From the NCBI RefSeq assembly GCF_042453785.1, contig NC_091661.1, forward strand, positions 25,907,501-25,971,500: a stretch of DNA of 64,000 bases, given 5' to 3'. Of this stretch, positions 9,998 to 22,321 are shown one piece after another. Positions within the stretch are counted from its first letter, which is position 1, and each line of letters begins with the position of its first letter. The stretch is from Malus domestica. Lineage: Eukaryota; Streptophyta; Magnoliopsida; Rosales; Rosaceae. The notes beneath the pieces are model-generated. The model was not told where the DNA came from. It did not search any database and was given only the letters and a program-made list of their open reading frames with translations. A program made the position numbers and the translations under genes.

Positions 9998-12980
9998 ATG
10001 GGGGACAGCAATGCACCGCACCACAATTACAAGATGTTCAAGTGCTTCAACCGGAAGTTCAAGGCTAGCGAGGCCGGCCCGCCGCCCGACGTCAAGGCGG
10101 TGTTCGCCAAGTACGCTCAGGGCGGGGACCGGATGTCCATCGACCAGTTCCGGACCTTTCTGGTCGAGCACCAGGGCGAGTCGGCCCTCACAATCTCCGA
10201 CGCCCACACTATCCTCCTCCAGTTCACGACCCGCCACCCGGGCGAGGCCGCGCAGCACAAGAAGCACGTGGGGGGACTCTCTCTCCAGGATTTCTTTCAT
10301 TTCTTGTTCCTTGAAGAGTTCAACGCCCCAATCAGAAGTCAGGTCAAACTTTATCGCCCCCACCCCATGCATCTTTATTTTGTTTTTGTTAAATGTTATT
10401 GACACTTCAAAAATGCACATATGCTGTGAACATCGTTATCGGAGTTATCATGTTGATGCATGCTCTAAGTTTACAATCTGTTAATATAAGTCCGGCGAGA
10501 AAACATATTTTTTGCTTATAAAGTTTTGTTTTATTAAATTTTTAAATATTGTATGATATAGTGACGATTTGAAATGTTTTCGAAGTATTACTCGAATCTA
10601 GATATTTTGAAAGCGAGTATAGATGATAAGGACTTCTTGCTTAATAATATAGATGATATAGGGAGGTTTTGAACAAGTGAAATAGAGATGAGAAACTTTG
10701 GTAGTGTTGTCTAATTAGGGCAACTCTCATACCAAATGAGACCAAATTACCGGGAGGTTTGATGTTTTTGTGAGAGTTGCTTTACATATGACGTAGTCAG
10801 GCCGCTTTGCTTAAGATTTTTCTCGAAATAAAGCATCATTGTTGGCTAATATGTAAGTGATTTTGCAATTACAGGTACACCATGATATGAATGCTCCGGT
10901 ATCACATTACTTCATATACACAGGGCATAATTCCTACCTTACTGGGAATCAACTGAGTAGTGATTGCAGCGATGTCCCAATCATCAAGGCATTGCAAAAG
11001 GGTGTTAAAGTAATTGAACTTGATCTGTGGCCAAACTCTGCAAAAGATGATGTTCAAGTTTATCATGGAAGGTACTAACTAGCAGTTAGCTCAGTTCGTT
11101 ACAAAATCCGTCTCATCTTAAATTGTATTTCGCTTATAGACTTACAGTTAACGATCACAGATTGAAACGAAATTAAATACAGAATGTATTTTGCAGGACC
11201 TTGACCGCTCCTGTGACGCTAATCAAATGCTTGAAGTCGATAAAAGAACATGCTTTTGATAAATCACCATACCCCGTTGTTATAACTTTTGAAGATCACC
11301 TCACTCCCAAGCTTCAGGCTAAAGTTGCAGAGGTTAGCTTTCATGTTTTGAATTATGCATCTGTTCCTTTCACATTCTTGTTTTCCGACCTCGAGTTTAT
11401 GATTTTGCGTAATGCAGTTAGTTATCAAAACATTTGGAGACACGCTGCATTATCCGGAGGCAGAAGACCAAATGGTAGAATTCCCATCACCCGAATCTTT
11501 AAAAAACCGAATTATTATCTCAACAAAACCGCCAAAAGAATGTAGCGAATCAAAGAGTTCGAAGGGCAAGGGTAGTGGAAGGTCTTCATCTGAAGAGGTC
11601 AGCTGACAGTTGCAATTAATTTTATCTCCCCATTTGGTCTTGGGTCTGCTTAGTTTACAATACTTATTTTACTGGGTTCAGAGTGGCAGTGATCAAGATG
11701 AAGAGGCTATCCACAGTGCCAATGCAGCTGAAGCCAATTCATACCAACAATCAGCGCCTGAGTACAAGCGTCTCATAACAATCCACGCTGGAAAACCATC
11801 AGGTGAATTAAAGGATGCTCTAGCAGTTGGTGATAAAGTTAGACGTCTTAGTTTGAGTGAACAAAAACTTGAAAAGGCGGCTGAAGATCATGGAACTGAT
11901 GTCGTAAGGTAATACCTACAAGAAGTTAACTCATTTTTTAGTTATCCGTGTTCTTCTCAGTACTAATGGCTCTGTTACTTGTTGTTATGCTCTCTAGGTT
12001 CACACAGAAGAATGTTCTAAGGGTGTACCCGAAAGGAACACGATTCAACTCCTCAAATTACGAACCACATGTTGGCTGGATGCATGGAGCTCAAATGGTT
12101 GCATTTAATATGCAGGTCAGTTTCAAGTTTTTATTTTTCTCAGATGTTAACTTCTAGTTCAAAGTCTCAAGATCCAAAGAAAAGGGAATTTGCTTGTTTT
12201 TGAAACAAACACAATTCAATCTCTGCTAATATATAGAAACCTGCTAAAATGTCGAAAATATTTAACAGGGAAAGGACAAGTACAATTGGCTGATGCATGG
12301 GATGTTTAAAGCCAACGGAGGGTGTGGTTACTTAAAAAAGCCGGACTTTTTGATGTGCAAGGGTCCGAAAGGTGAGGTCTTCGATCCTAAAAACGCCTTG
12401 AAAGTGAAAAAGACATTGAAGGTGAGCATATTTTTTTTCAACTTAAAAATGAAGTTCATTGTTTGCAGTTCCGAAATGGTCTCATGATAACATGAATGTT
12501 AATCGACAGGTGAAAATATACATGGGAAATGGATGGCACTTGGATTTTAGCCGGACGCACTTTGATTCCTTCTCCCCACCCGACTTCTACACAAAGGTTA
12601 GATCAATTATGCTTGCTAACCACGCGGTTATATGTTAATACGAATGTTCAACTCGAAAACTGAGAGTGTTCTGTGGATTATTCCAGGTCTATATTGTTGG
12701 AGTGCCAGCAGATTGTGGTAAATTCAAAACAAAAATAATTGAGGATGATTGGATACCTGTATGGGACGAAGAGTTTGCATTCCCTATGACTGTTCCCGAG
12801 CTTGCCATACTCCGGTTAGAAGTCCGGGAGTATGACAGGTCCGAGAAAGATGATTTTGGCGGGCAGACGTGTCTGCCCGTCTCCGAGCTAAAGCCCGGGA
12901 TCAGGGCAGTCCCCCTGTATGATAAGAAGGGGGAGAAATACAAATCTGTAAGGCTTCTAATAAGGTTTCAGTTTGAGTGA
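9998..12980 (+). CDS. Phosphoinositide-specific phospholipase C (first tandem copy)
   Basis: Plant PI-PLC cleaves phosphoinositides at the plasma membrane to diacylglycerol and inositol phosphates in a calcium-dependent way. Nine exons give 578 residues: 9998-10342, 10875-11071, 11197-11332, 11418-11597, 11682-11908, 11998-12115, 12269-12421, 12510-12596 and 12687-12980; all introns are GT-AG. Domains in order: N-terminal EF-hand-like region (to about 112), X domain with [30 protein letters not shown] and VITFEDH, an acidic/Ser-rich linker, Y domain ([40 protein letters not shown]) and a C2 domain ([35 protein letters not shown]). The N-terminus ([11 protein letters not shown]) differs from the PLC2-like neighbour and recalls the PLC4/PLC6 type. 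It reads [13 protein letters not shown] where the neighbour has [13 protein letters not shown]. Appears functional. Confidence 0.95.
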
Positions 12981-13051
12981 AAAGTCGGAACAATATCCAT
13001 AATATCACATCAGGACAACAGCACTTCCCCTTACAGCATGATTAAGCTGTA

Positions 13052-13267
13052 TGCAGGTGGTATGTGTAATTAGTGAGAATGTTAATTATGTTTTTAGCTT
13101 TTGATTTCGATTGAAGCCGTGACTTTGACTCATGAGTTTTGCTAGTGGGATCTTACTAACTTTTAATCATCACTTGCTTGCTGCTAATCATCAGATGAGA
13201 TTGTTTATACGACATGCTCAACATGTGACCCTTTTAATTAAGCAGTAATGAAAAGATATATAGTTAA
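13052..13267 (+). repeat. Direct repeat, copy 1 (3' flank of the first PLC gene)
   Basis: Begins about 70 bases after the PLC stop codon. Contains tgcaggtggtatgtgtaatt, gtgactttgactcatgag, atcatcacttgcttgct and gctcaacatgtgacc in that order. The same words in the same order recur at 14021-14409. Confidence 0.8.
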
Positions 13268-13479
13268 CAAGTCTCCTTTTAATTAAACAGTAATGAGATT
13301 GTTTATACTAGGTCACCTATCGTTGAATTTGATATCAAGGCCGAGGATTAAAACACTAAAACATATTCATCATTTTCCACCTTGGTATCCAATCCAAGGA
13401 TAAGTGACCAAGAGAACATTTACGTGTTGTCATTTTAGAGATATTTTAATAAAATACTTGTAGTTTTAATTTTGGTTTT

Positions 13480-13600
13480 TTTTTTTTGTCAAACGATTGA
13501 TTTTGTTAGATGTTAGAGTAGCCGTTGATGGAGTTTGAACTTATACCATCATGCAAGGGCTCAACTCATTCCCGCTACTGTGATAAAAGGCTACTTGTAT
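13480..13600 (-). mobile_element. SINE-like insertion
   Basis: On the plus strand a poly(T) run is followed by gtcaaacgattgatt, then gatggagtttgaacttatacc and ttcccgctactgtgat. On the minus strand this ends in poly(A) and holds a B-box-like AGTTCAAACTCC, as in tRNA-derived SINEs. Confidence 0.5.
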
Positions 13601-13727
13601 AAATTTTGTAATTGGAGTTTCGTAGTTTGCTTAAATTTCAATTTAGACAATCTGTTAAATCAACTAACATAATTACATAATTTAGCGTTTTTGTCATGTG
13701 ATAAACATGCAGAGAAGAAAAATCGGT

Positions 13728-13885
13728 CTTTTTTTTTTTAACAAACAAGGGGGAGTGGGTGAGTTTATCCTCACAATGGACTAGTTATAATAAGGTGATT
13801 CAAATTCACTTATGGCAATAATCGAACTTAAGACCTCTCACTTACAAGTAAAGAAAAATACTATTAGACCGTAATATTATTCAAC
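13728..13885 (-). mobile_element. SINE copy (ggtctagtggtatt family)
   Basis: Plus strand: poly(T), then cctcacaatggactag, aatcgaacttaagacc, tctcacttacaagtaaag and ctattagaccgtaatatta. Minus-strand reading starts with an A-box-like GGTCTAATAG, contains a B-box-like GGTTCGA word and ends in poly(A). It belongs to the family found about ten times in this window. Confidence 0.7.
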
Positions 13886-14020
13886 TTTCTTAAACTTGAA
13901 CCTCAAGATCACCAAATTACACTAAAACACTGAAATTTAAGACTGTATTTCGAAAATTCTCCAAACAATGGTTCAGGGTCTAAAATATCATTATATGTGG
14001 CAAAAGATAAGCTATCTTTG

Positions 14021-14409
14021 TGCAGGTGTATGTGTAATTAGTGAAAATGTTAATTATGTTTTAGCTTTTGATTTGTATTGAAACCGTGACTTTGACTCAT
14101 GAGTTTTGCTAGTGTGATCATATTATAAAATATAATAATAATAATATTATTATTATTATAAATGTTTTAATCATCACTTGCTTGCTAATCATCTGATGAG
14201 ATTGTTTAATGCTTAATCAAGTTTTCAAGTCAACTCAATTGGGTAATTTTTGACTTGTCATTGCTTGATCTGTGAAATGTGAAATGTGGCTGTACAACGA
14301 GCTTCCACGAAAGCAAAAGTTATAAATTATACGACGTGCTCAACATGTGACCTTTAAATTAAGCAGAAAAATATAAGATAAGATCATACTACATTATATA
14401 GTTATAGTT
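14021..14409 (+). repeat. Direct repeat, copy 2 (3' flank of the first PLC gene)
   Basis: Matches 13052-13267 word for word over most of its length (tgtgtaattagtgaaaatg, gtgactttgactcatgag, atcatcacttgcttgct, gctcaacatgtgacc). It has two extra pieces: an AAT/ATT-rich palindromic stretch at about 14122-14162 and about 120 bases at 14210-14330. Confidence 0.8.
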
Positions 14410-15187
14410 AGTCTTATTTTATTTTTATCGTGGATAGAAATCTTAATCAAACTACATAAATTTATTTGCCAGAATTTAAACTATTGAAAAAAATGATTTT
14501 TCTCTTCTTTTTTTTTCAAAATTTAAAATAGAAATTTACAAATAAAAAATAAAGAGAGCATAAAAAAAAAAATTAATGTAAGAGAAATGTTAAAAAGCTT
14601 TTTTAAAATCCGACTCTTTATAAACTCTTTTTATTTTACAATTTTATGTCAATTTCATATCAACATTATAAAATATTATATTAAAAATATAAAACGATGA
14701 CAAAAACAAAAAATGCCGACAAAAACTGATAGTAATTAATAATTATAAATGGAGGGCCACGGATGTTGATGGATTACTTCACAATATTTCAAAAGTTGAT
14801 GACTTGGGTGGATCCATCCATGTCGACATTGATGGTGATGTCGTTTCTTTCCGCAGGATGCGCCGGACATGGGACCCATGGACATTTTTCTATCTCATTT
14901 AATTATTTTTATGCTACCACTAATCCACTGCTGCTCCACTCCTATCATGTAAAATGGCTGTAATTAGCGTAATCCAGACTGTTTTGTTGCTGATTAAAAC
15001 GGAATTATTACTTTTTAATCATACATTAACAGCTCCAAATATTACTAATGAGATTACCTTAATGATTTGTTATTATCCTAATCCAGCTATGATGTTCCTA
15101 TTGGAGAGAATAATTTTAATTACTTTTGGGATTGAGAGCACAACAAGATGTTCTACAAAGAAAGGTAGCACTATCAACATACTAAAT

Positions 15188-15306
15188 TATATTTTTCACA
15201 CATTTTTGTTAATTTTGTTTATTGATCTTTTTCAATTTTATCAATTTAACGGTCAGAAATTGAGAAATATGTGAAAATTAAAAAGAGTGTGTGAATAACA
15301 CTATTC
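15188..15306. mobile_element. MITE copy (ctcacacactcttgttaat family)
   Basis: Contains tttttcacacatttttgttaatttt on the left and attgagaaatatgtgaaaa then agtgtgtgaataacac on the right, the same layout as the copy at 6630-6752. Confidence 0.5.
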
Positions 15307-15337
15307 TACAAATAACATTTGTTAGTGCTAGCTGAAG

Positions 15338-15443
15338 AAAACTTTTTTTTAAAGGTATAGTGAATAGTATCATGAAAATGTATAAATGTGATTTTTCGTT
15401 AAAAGTAAATAGTACCGGGAGTGTTTTGTTAAAACTCCCTAAA
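15338..15443. mobile_element. MITE fragment (tttttcgttaaaa family)
   Basis: Contains gtgaatagtatcatgaaaatg, gatttttcgttaaaagtaaa, cagtaccgggagtg-like and ttgttaaaactccctaaa. The same blocks occur at 24707-24863 and 51158-51294. Confidence 0.55.
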
Positions 15444-15809
15444 CATAAAGCAGCTAATTACTTTTAGAATTTCAAATTAAGGTTAAATATTTTTTACGAG
15501 AATAATAATCGCAGTAAAATCAGTCTCAAACACGTCCGTCTCTGTACTATTATAACTTGCTTGCAAGTAAAACAATAAGATTCTATGCCCGATCTCCGTA
15601 CAATTTATAACTTGCAAGTAAGACAATAAGGTTCTTTTTCTCTATTTTCATTAAGTGCAAATTACTCTTTTTTAAGTATATAATCCACATGAAATATGAA
15701 GACAAGAAACTGATGAAAAAAAAAACATTTATAAATGAGGGAAAGGATAACGTTGGATCTTTCGGATATTCTTTCTTTCAACCGTAAAGACAAAATAGGC
15801 AAAGGCAAA

Positions 15810-16030
15810 TGGACAAGGATTGTCTTCCCTCCATCTTCGCTGCCATTTCCGTACTCTCTTATTTTATGTGGTCACGATTAAACCACGTTAACATTTTATA
15901 TTATTTTTTATAGATATAATAAGATAAAAATAAATAGTAATATAAAATGTTGACGTAACTTAACCGTGACCACATAAATAGGAGGGCACGGGAAGGGCAC
16001 CGAAAATGGACGGCAGACAACCCTTGTCCA
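15810..16030. mobile_element. Hairpin MITE, near full length
   Basis: Both ends read tggacaagg(a/g)ttgtct when each is read inward. The arms continue inverted for roughly 90 bases each, through gtggtcacgattaa and cacgttaacattttatatta, so the whole 221-bp unit can fold back on itself. It has no coding capacity. It is the best-preserved member of the family also seen at 9.3, 25.5 and 45.3 kb. Confidence 0.8.
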
Positions 16031-16856
16031 AGACAAATACATCCCAGTAAAATAACACACAATGTTTATCCACTTATTATTTTTGGTCCCCCAAAGCCAC
16101 CTTGTCTCACCTATAATTAATACAAATCAACATTGTTATGCATCCACATAATGCAAATCTCGTCAACTTGATTAGAGTAATATGTTTATAAATATATAGT
16201 AAATATCGTATTTTTTAAATATAATCTTTACCATATATTGTCGTATCGTTTGTAAAAAGTCAGATCATCTTCAAAGGAAATTTGACACCAGACATGACAC
16301 TTTGACATCTTTTAAAGTTTCAATCTTCACGTGATATATCAAAATAAATATTATTTTGTGTATTACATTATTTTATTTTCTTAATTTCTGTTATATATAT
16401 TATTTGAAGCTGTTGTCAAATTTAACCGCAATTAGCCTTGCTGCCGTTCCATTTCATGTCACATAAGAATTAACATTTTGATTAGACAATACTAATGCGG
16501 CCTTTCTTACTATAATTGCTGATATAGGTATTTTGACTTTTACTCTAAAGATGCTCAACAATCAAATTCTGCGGAATAGGATCCTCTCCGGATTGTCTTT
16601 GTGGGAATTCGGATGATCAATCAATCGTATTCGTTCATCGTATATCGTATGATTATAAATTATTTAAAATTGAATATAAATAATACTTAACGAAAATTAT
16701 CCGCACGATATACAATAAACAGATAAAATTGATAATCCCCAGATCCTTGTCCAAATTCTGACATCATCTATTCAGCAGTTAAACGATTTTAAGATCATAT
16801 TTAAAAATAAATTAGAAAGTAGACAATTATCGTCACCACAATCCATAACTAATGAC

Positions 16857-16864
16857 TATAAAAT
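16857..16864 (+). promoter_or_regulatory. Candidate TATA box of the PLC2-like gene
   Basis: TATAAAAT, 253 bases before the ATG at 17117. The AT-rich context makes this a weak call. Confidence 0.35.
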
Positions 16865-16917
16865 GTCAGACTGTACAGCTCAGCGGCGCCACCTTATTAA
16901 ATTACCCACGATTCAGC

Positions 16918-16923
16918 CACGTG
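16918..16923 (+). promoter_or_regulatory. G-box (CACGTG) upstream of the PLC2-like gene
   Basis: CACGTG in the context gccacgtgtaacg, 194 bases before the ATG. This is the core bound by plant bZIP and bHLH factors and resembles an ABRE. It may fall in the leader if the TATA box at 16857 is used; its function is only inferred. Confidence 0.4.
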
Positions 16924-17116
16924 TAACGTAAACAGTAAATCCTATTGGTGCGGTGGGTCCCACCCTACCACCCCATCATATTCCATTCCTTTCCTTCTGG
17001 AGTTACTTCACTCTCCCACCCATCTCTCAAATTCCCCAACCAACCGGACACCGACGCGGGCGAATCTCCTCCAAATCCTCCGGCTCCGAAGTCCGATCCG
17101 AACAAGGCGATCCTCC

Positions 17117-20100
17117 ATGTCGAAGCAGACCTACAAAGTGTGCTTCTGCTTCCAGCGGCGCTTCAAGCTCGCCGTCAAGGAAGCACCGCCGGAGATCAAG
17201 GCCTTGTTCGATCAATACTCGGAGAACGGCATCATGACCGCCGATCACTTCCACCGATTCCTGACGGAAGTGCAGAAGGAGGAGAGCGCCACCAAGGAGG
17301 AAGCTCAGGCCCTCATCGAACAGAGCCTCTCCGAGCTCAAACACCTCAACATCTTCCACCGCAAGGTCCTCAATCTCGAAGCATTCTTCAAGTACCTCTT
17401 CGGCGACATCAATCCCCCAGTCTCTCCAGCTCTCGGGGTACATATTATTAACTTTAATTTTAATTATGTTTGGTAATTTTTATGAATTTTTTGCGTATGA
17501 ATTTTGAATTTTTGTGATTTTTTGGTAGGTGCACCATGATATGAATGCGCCATTGTCGCATTATTTCATATACACAGGGCACAATTCGTATCTGACTGGG
17601 AACCAGCTGAGCAGTGACTGCAGTGACGTTCCTATTATTCAAGCGCTTCACAGAGGAGTGAGGGTGATTGAGCTGGATATTTGGCCGAATTCGAATAAAG
17701 ACGATGTCGATGTGCTTCATGGAGGGTATGTTTTCTGTTAAATTTGCAATCTTTATGGTTTAATTTTGTTACCCATTTGGACAAATATGCTAAAACTAGT
17801 AGTGGAATAATGGGTTGTATGTTTGCTTTTCAATTTGCAATCTTTGTTATGTAATTTTGTTACCCATTTCGACAAATATGTTGAAGCTAGTAAAGGAATA
17901 GTGACATAATATAGGTGGTTCAGTTTGTGCCTAATTTAAGACGAAAATCGATTTTGTTTTATTAGAAGACCAGTGAAACTTATCCTTGTGCTGTAAATTT
18001 GTCACCTAATTGGACAAATATGCTACTAGTAATGGAATACTAAAACTGTATAGTTTGATTTTGTACCGAATTGAGATGAAATTTGGGTTTGTTATACCAT
18101 AGGACATTGACTACCCCGGTGGAACTTATCAAGTGTTTGAAGTCTATTAAGGAACATGCCTTTGTTGCCTCTGAATACCCTGTTGTAATCACTTTGGAAG
18201 ACCACCTGACCCCGGATCTTCAAACTAAAGTCGCTAAGGTTGGTATTTGCAATTTCCTTGTTAGGATTTTAAACTTGAATGGTCTGGTATTAATTGTTTT
18301 GTCAACCATTTTCAAGATGGTCACTGAAACATTTGGAGAGGTACTGTTTTCTCCTGGCTCGGAATGTCTGAAAGAATTTCCATCCCCAGCGTCACTAAAG
18401 AAAAGGATTATTATCTCGACCAAACCGCCTCAGGAATATCGTGAGGCAAAGGATGCTCTGCAAAGTGAAAGTGATCCGAAGAGTGGAAAACCTCCAGCTG
18501 ATGAGGAAGCGTGGGGTAAAGAAGTCCCGGACGCCAAAGGTGCAATTGCGGTAGATGACAAGGTATGGAGACTTTTTTGGTATAACTTGCTGCATTGCTG
18601 ATTTGGCGAGACCAAAATCTTTTAGTTTATTTTGTTTATGTTTAACACTTTTGTGTTTTTAGCACGATGAATTGGATGAAGAAGATAGCAATGAGGAGGA
18701 AGATGTTGATAATGGTGGTTCCAAGTCCGTTGCACCTGAATATAAGCGTTTAATTGCCATTCATGCTGGGAAACCCAAAGGTGGATTAGCAGAGTGTCTC
18801 AAAGTAGATCCCAATAAAGTGCGGCGTCTTAGCTTAAGTGAGCAACAGCTCGAGAAGGCAGCAGTAACCTATGGAAAGGAAATTGTCAGGTATTTTATCC
18901 ATCTATAATATGATGCTCACATGCCATTAACTATTACTAAAATAAGAACGTAGCACTAGTGAGACAATCATATCCAGTCATTGTAGTTCAAGTTTCATTT
19001 AAGTACTCGTTAACCTCAACTCAACGCATTGAATGTTCACTGCCAAATTACATTACAATATTTGATAGGCTTTACATTATTGTCCTGGATAGATCTTCGA
19101 GGGCATACTCAAATTCAGATCCATTATTAATCCTGTGCATTAGAAGACAAAATTTCTGGTCTAATGATTGTTTTTGTGTAGGTTTACTCAGAGGAATATT
19201 TTGAGGGTGTACCCAAAGGGCATACGTGTTGACTCATCAAATTATAACCCAATGATTGGGTGGTCGCATGGGGCTCAAATGGTTGCATTCAATATGCAGG
19301 TAAAATGTTTTTGCATATAAAAGTCTATTTTCCACCAGCTGTGGGTTAAAGCCAGTTGGCCCAGGCACACTGCCTGCCCCTTTGCACCTGAGTTTGAATC
19401 CCCCTCCCTTTAAATTAGAGTCATTTACAATATCGTCTTGTCAAAAAGGTCTAATTTTCCATATCGGTAGTGCTTAATGGTATCCATTGTGCTAAATAAA
19501 TATTATTCTTGTTTGGAGTGAACTATAATCAATGTGTCCTAGTTAGGCTTATGTTATCTGTGTATAATAATTAATTGAACAATTTTGTATGAAGATCGGA
19601 TTATATATATTTGTGATGTACCCATTAATGGGAAATGGTCGGTGTGTTCTGTTGGTCCTAATATTTGTTTTGGGGTCAATGGAATATCACTCTTGATTCT
19701 ATAGCTTTCGAATATAGATAAAGAAATAAATAATTTTGGGCTTACCGCTTGCAAATACTTAGAATGGGTTTGCTTGTGACAGGGATATGGAAGATCATTG
19801 TGGTTGATGCAGGGAATGTTTAGAGCCAATGGTGGGTGCGGCTATGTGAAAAAACCGGATTTTCTTTTGAAGAGTGGTCCACATAATGAGGTCTTTGATC
19901 CTAAATCTGATTTACCAGTGAAACAAACTTTGAAGGTGAGCGCCTTATCTAGGCTTTTGACTATCGACACTTGTTTTGTCATACGCTCATAGGCATAGCT
20001 AATGGTAATTATTCTGTTTTCTAGGTAAAAGTATATATGGGAGAAGGATGGTACTATGATTTCAAGCATACACACTTCGATGCATATTCTCCTCCAGATT

Positions 20101-20594
20101 TTTATGCAAGGGTAAGTTGGAACAGCCTACATCGGCGTTATCATTTCTCATATTTTGGAATGTTTGCGTACACTGTTACTGTCCTGTGGTTTGCTGTTTG
20201 CTTGGTTTTGTTTGCATCCTTTTACTTGCGCGTTTTAGAAACTCGCGAATCTTGTATACCAAAGAATTGAATATGTGATTTGAACTTTATAACGATTCAG
20301 GTAGGAATTGCTGGAGTTGCTGCTGATAGTGTGATGAAGAAGACAAAGACCCTAGAGGACGACTGGAGTCCAGCGTGGAACGAAGAATTTGCATTCCCAT
20401 TAACTGTTCCAGAACTAGCTGTGCTCCGCGTTGAAGTTCACGAGTACGACATGTCAGAAAAGGACGATTTCGGAGGCCAAACATGCCTACCGGTGTCTGA
20501 GCTCAGAACAGGGATTCGAGCAGTTCCATTAAACTGCCGGAAGGGAGTGCCGTACAAATCCGTAAAGCTTCTCATGCACTTTGATTTTGTTTGA
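17117..20594 (+). CDS. PLC2: Phosphoinositide-specific phospholipase C, PLC2-like (second tandem copy)
   Basis: Nine exons give 592 residues: 17117-17437, 17529-17725, 18103-18238, 18317-18562, 18663-18889, 19182-19299, 19783-19935, 20025-20111 and 20301-20594. Seven of the nine exons have exactly the same length as in the PLC gene 4 kb upstream; only exons 1 and 4 differ, so the pair arose by tandem duplication. The start [17 protein letters not shown] matches the PLC2 group from memory. X domain: [39 protein letters not shown]. Linker: acidic run [13 protein letters not shown] domain: [61 protein letters not shown]2: [14 protein letters not shown] and [17 protein letters not shown]. Likely the main constitutive plasma-membrane enzyme. 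Intron 6 carries a SINE-like insertion. Confidence 0.95.
19335..19455 (+). mobile_element. SINE-like insertion in PLC2-like intron 6
   Basis: Contains gtgggttaaagccagttggc near its start and a B-box-like gagtttgaatccccc, then a pyrimidine-rich tail. This is the arrangement of a tRNA-derived SINE. Intron 6 (19300-19782) is longer than the matching intron of the upstream PLC gene, partly because of it. Confidence 0.5.
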
Positions 20595-21469
20595 ATAAAA
20601 ACCCCGGTTTGCACGTTGTGTGGGCAGAGAAGAAGAAAACGCCACAATAATGTAAAGCCTTTTGTTGTGTTGCATTTGTGTGTACATGTTTTTGTGTGAT
20701 TATATGTATTTGCTTATACATTTTCTACACGTTCTCTGTTTGATATACGTAATACGACGTCGTGTGCCTGGAACTTATGTAAATTTGTAAGATTGAAGTG
20801 ATTGAAGTGATTGAGAACAGCAACATTTTACTAAACTTTATCTAGTAGTGTTTTGTTTTATTTTATTTTATTTTATTTGGGCCTTATTGGCCGGACCAAA
20901 TAATAAATGGGCTTTAGTTTTTGTGAGGCCCATCAACCATCCAAATAATAGAAATTTTCCAAGGGCCGACGTGCCGTGTCGCTCAAAATCTCAGTCGACT
21001 CCGAAATCTTAAGAGTTGTTGTTCTCTGCCTTTAGTGTATTCAATGTTTAAAATATCGGTATTAGTGGAAATATCAATATAAAAATTTGTTGATATATTG
21101 ATGTCGATTTCGATATTTGTTGTTTTCGATGGTAAAAATTTATACTTAAGAGAATGTCAAACATTGGTTTAGATGAAATTGTCGATTGTAGCCGAAATTT
21201 GAGAATTTCTCCGATATGTAGTGAAGTTTAGACTTCACCCTCTTTCCATATCTCCTCTAATTTTCGAATATTTCTACGAAAATATCTACAGTATCGCACA
21301 GTTTGTACTCGTGTGCCCAGAGATTTGTCATCCTGGTGGTCAGTGCTCGCTCATCACCCCAGAAGTGCTCTAAAAACTGTGGGGGTAAGATCTTGAAATT
21401 CAAACAGTTAAATGATAAGCAAGGACCAAAGCGGAAGAACGGGCGTCACAGGGTGCAACAACTGACGCA

Positions 21470-22320
21470 AATTTCGACGTTACAAGTACGTAATTCCTTT
21501 CCTGGAAAGAAAAACTGAGCACTTTGAACCGCCTCCTGGTGGTTTTAGTTGCCGTATCAGTCTATGCACACAATTGTCTCCTCCGGCTTGATGATTGGAT
21601 GAAACGAAGTTGAAGAGAAACGAGAAAGAAGATACCCCCGAATATAACCAATGTAAACCTCGACGACAAAGGTAGTACATTATACAGCAATACGGATTTG
21701 AGGTTCTTTTTTTCTTACGATCAAGAAAATGGTTTCACCAAGTGCTTTCTGCAGAATGTAGCCGGAATGTCTGGCCTCGTTGGTGCCCTACACTCGTAGG
21801 ACTAGCAAATCAAAGACCAGTTAGTCCTTACAACTGCAACATCCTCGAAATGTTAGTATGTGCATGACTTCTTCAAGCCGAAAAAGTTTACCAATTTCGA
21901 TGGCGAGACACATTCAAACAAAGAGTGATGGCTCATTGAAATTTATTTTAACTACATGCTTGACTTGGTCCTCTGTTTTACAAAAATAAAAATTAAAAAG
22001 AAAAAAATGATCCTTCCAACGTCATGTGAAATGTATGTTGAACGTTCTTTTTGTTTGAGAAAACTAGGAAATTGGTTTCTGAATGATTACTGAATTGGAG
22101 TTTTGATCCTTAAACTAAGAATCTGTGAGTACTGGTCCTTGAATTTATTATGTGGAGCGGTGATCTTTATCGGTAAAATTGTTGAAACTTATGATCCTTA
22201 TTTTCAACTTAAAACCCTTTATTTTGGACAAGAGTTTAACATTGTTATCCAAAATGATCATTACTCCACATTTCAACATGTTTATAAAATAATACTTACA
22301 AATATTTAGTTTAGGGAGTA
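21470..22320. repeat. Large tandem duplication, unit A
   Basis: Begins with ttcgacgttacaagtacg and runs through cctttcctggaaagaaaaac, gaggttctttttttc, catgacttcttcaagccg and gaattggagttttg. The same blocks in the same order follow immediately in unit B. No coding region recognised. Confidence 0.8.
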
Positions 22321-22321
22321 A

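Larger units (their letters stand above)
12981..16856. other. Intergenic region between the two PLC genes
   Basis: No gene recognised in about 3.9 kb. It contains a duplicated segment of the first PLC gene's 3' flank (13052-13267 and 14021-14409), SINE copies (about 13480-13600 and 13728-13885), an (AAT)n-type stretch near 14125-14160, and three MITEs (15188-15306, 15338-15443 and 15810-16030). Short open frames at 14763-15274 look random. Confidence 0.55.

Noticed and set aside
9933-10484. 183-codon plus-strand and 156-codon minus-strand open frames over PLC exon 1
   Set aside because: Shadows of the GC-rich first exon, whose own frame has a clear PLC N-terminus.
17027-17443. 138-codon minus-strand frame and 168-codon plus-strand frame at the PLC2-like start
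   Set aside because: Both overlap exon 1 of the PLC2-like gene in the wrong frame and lack any recognisable domain.
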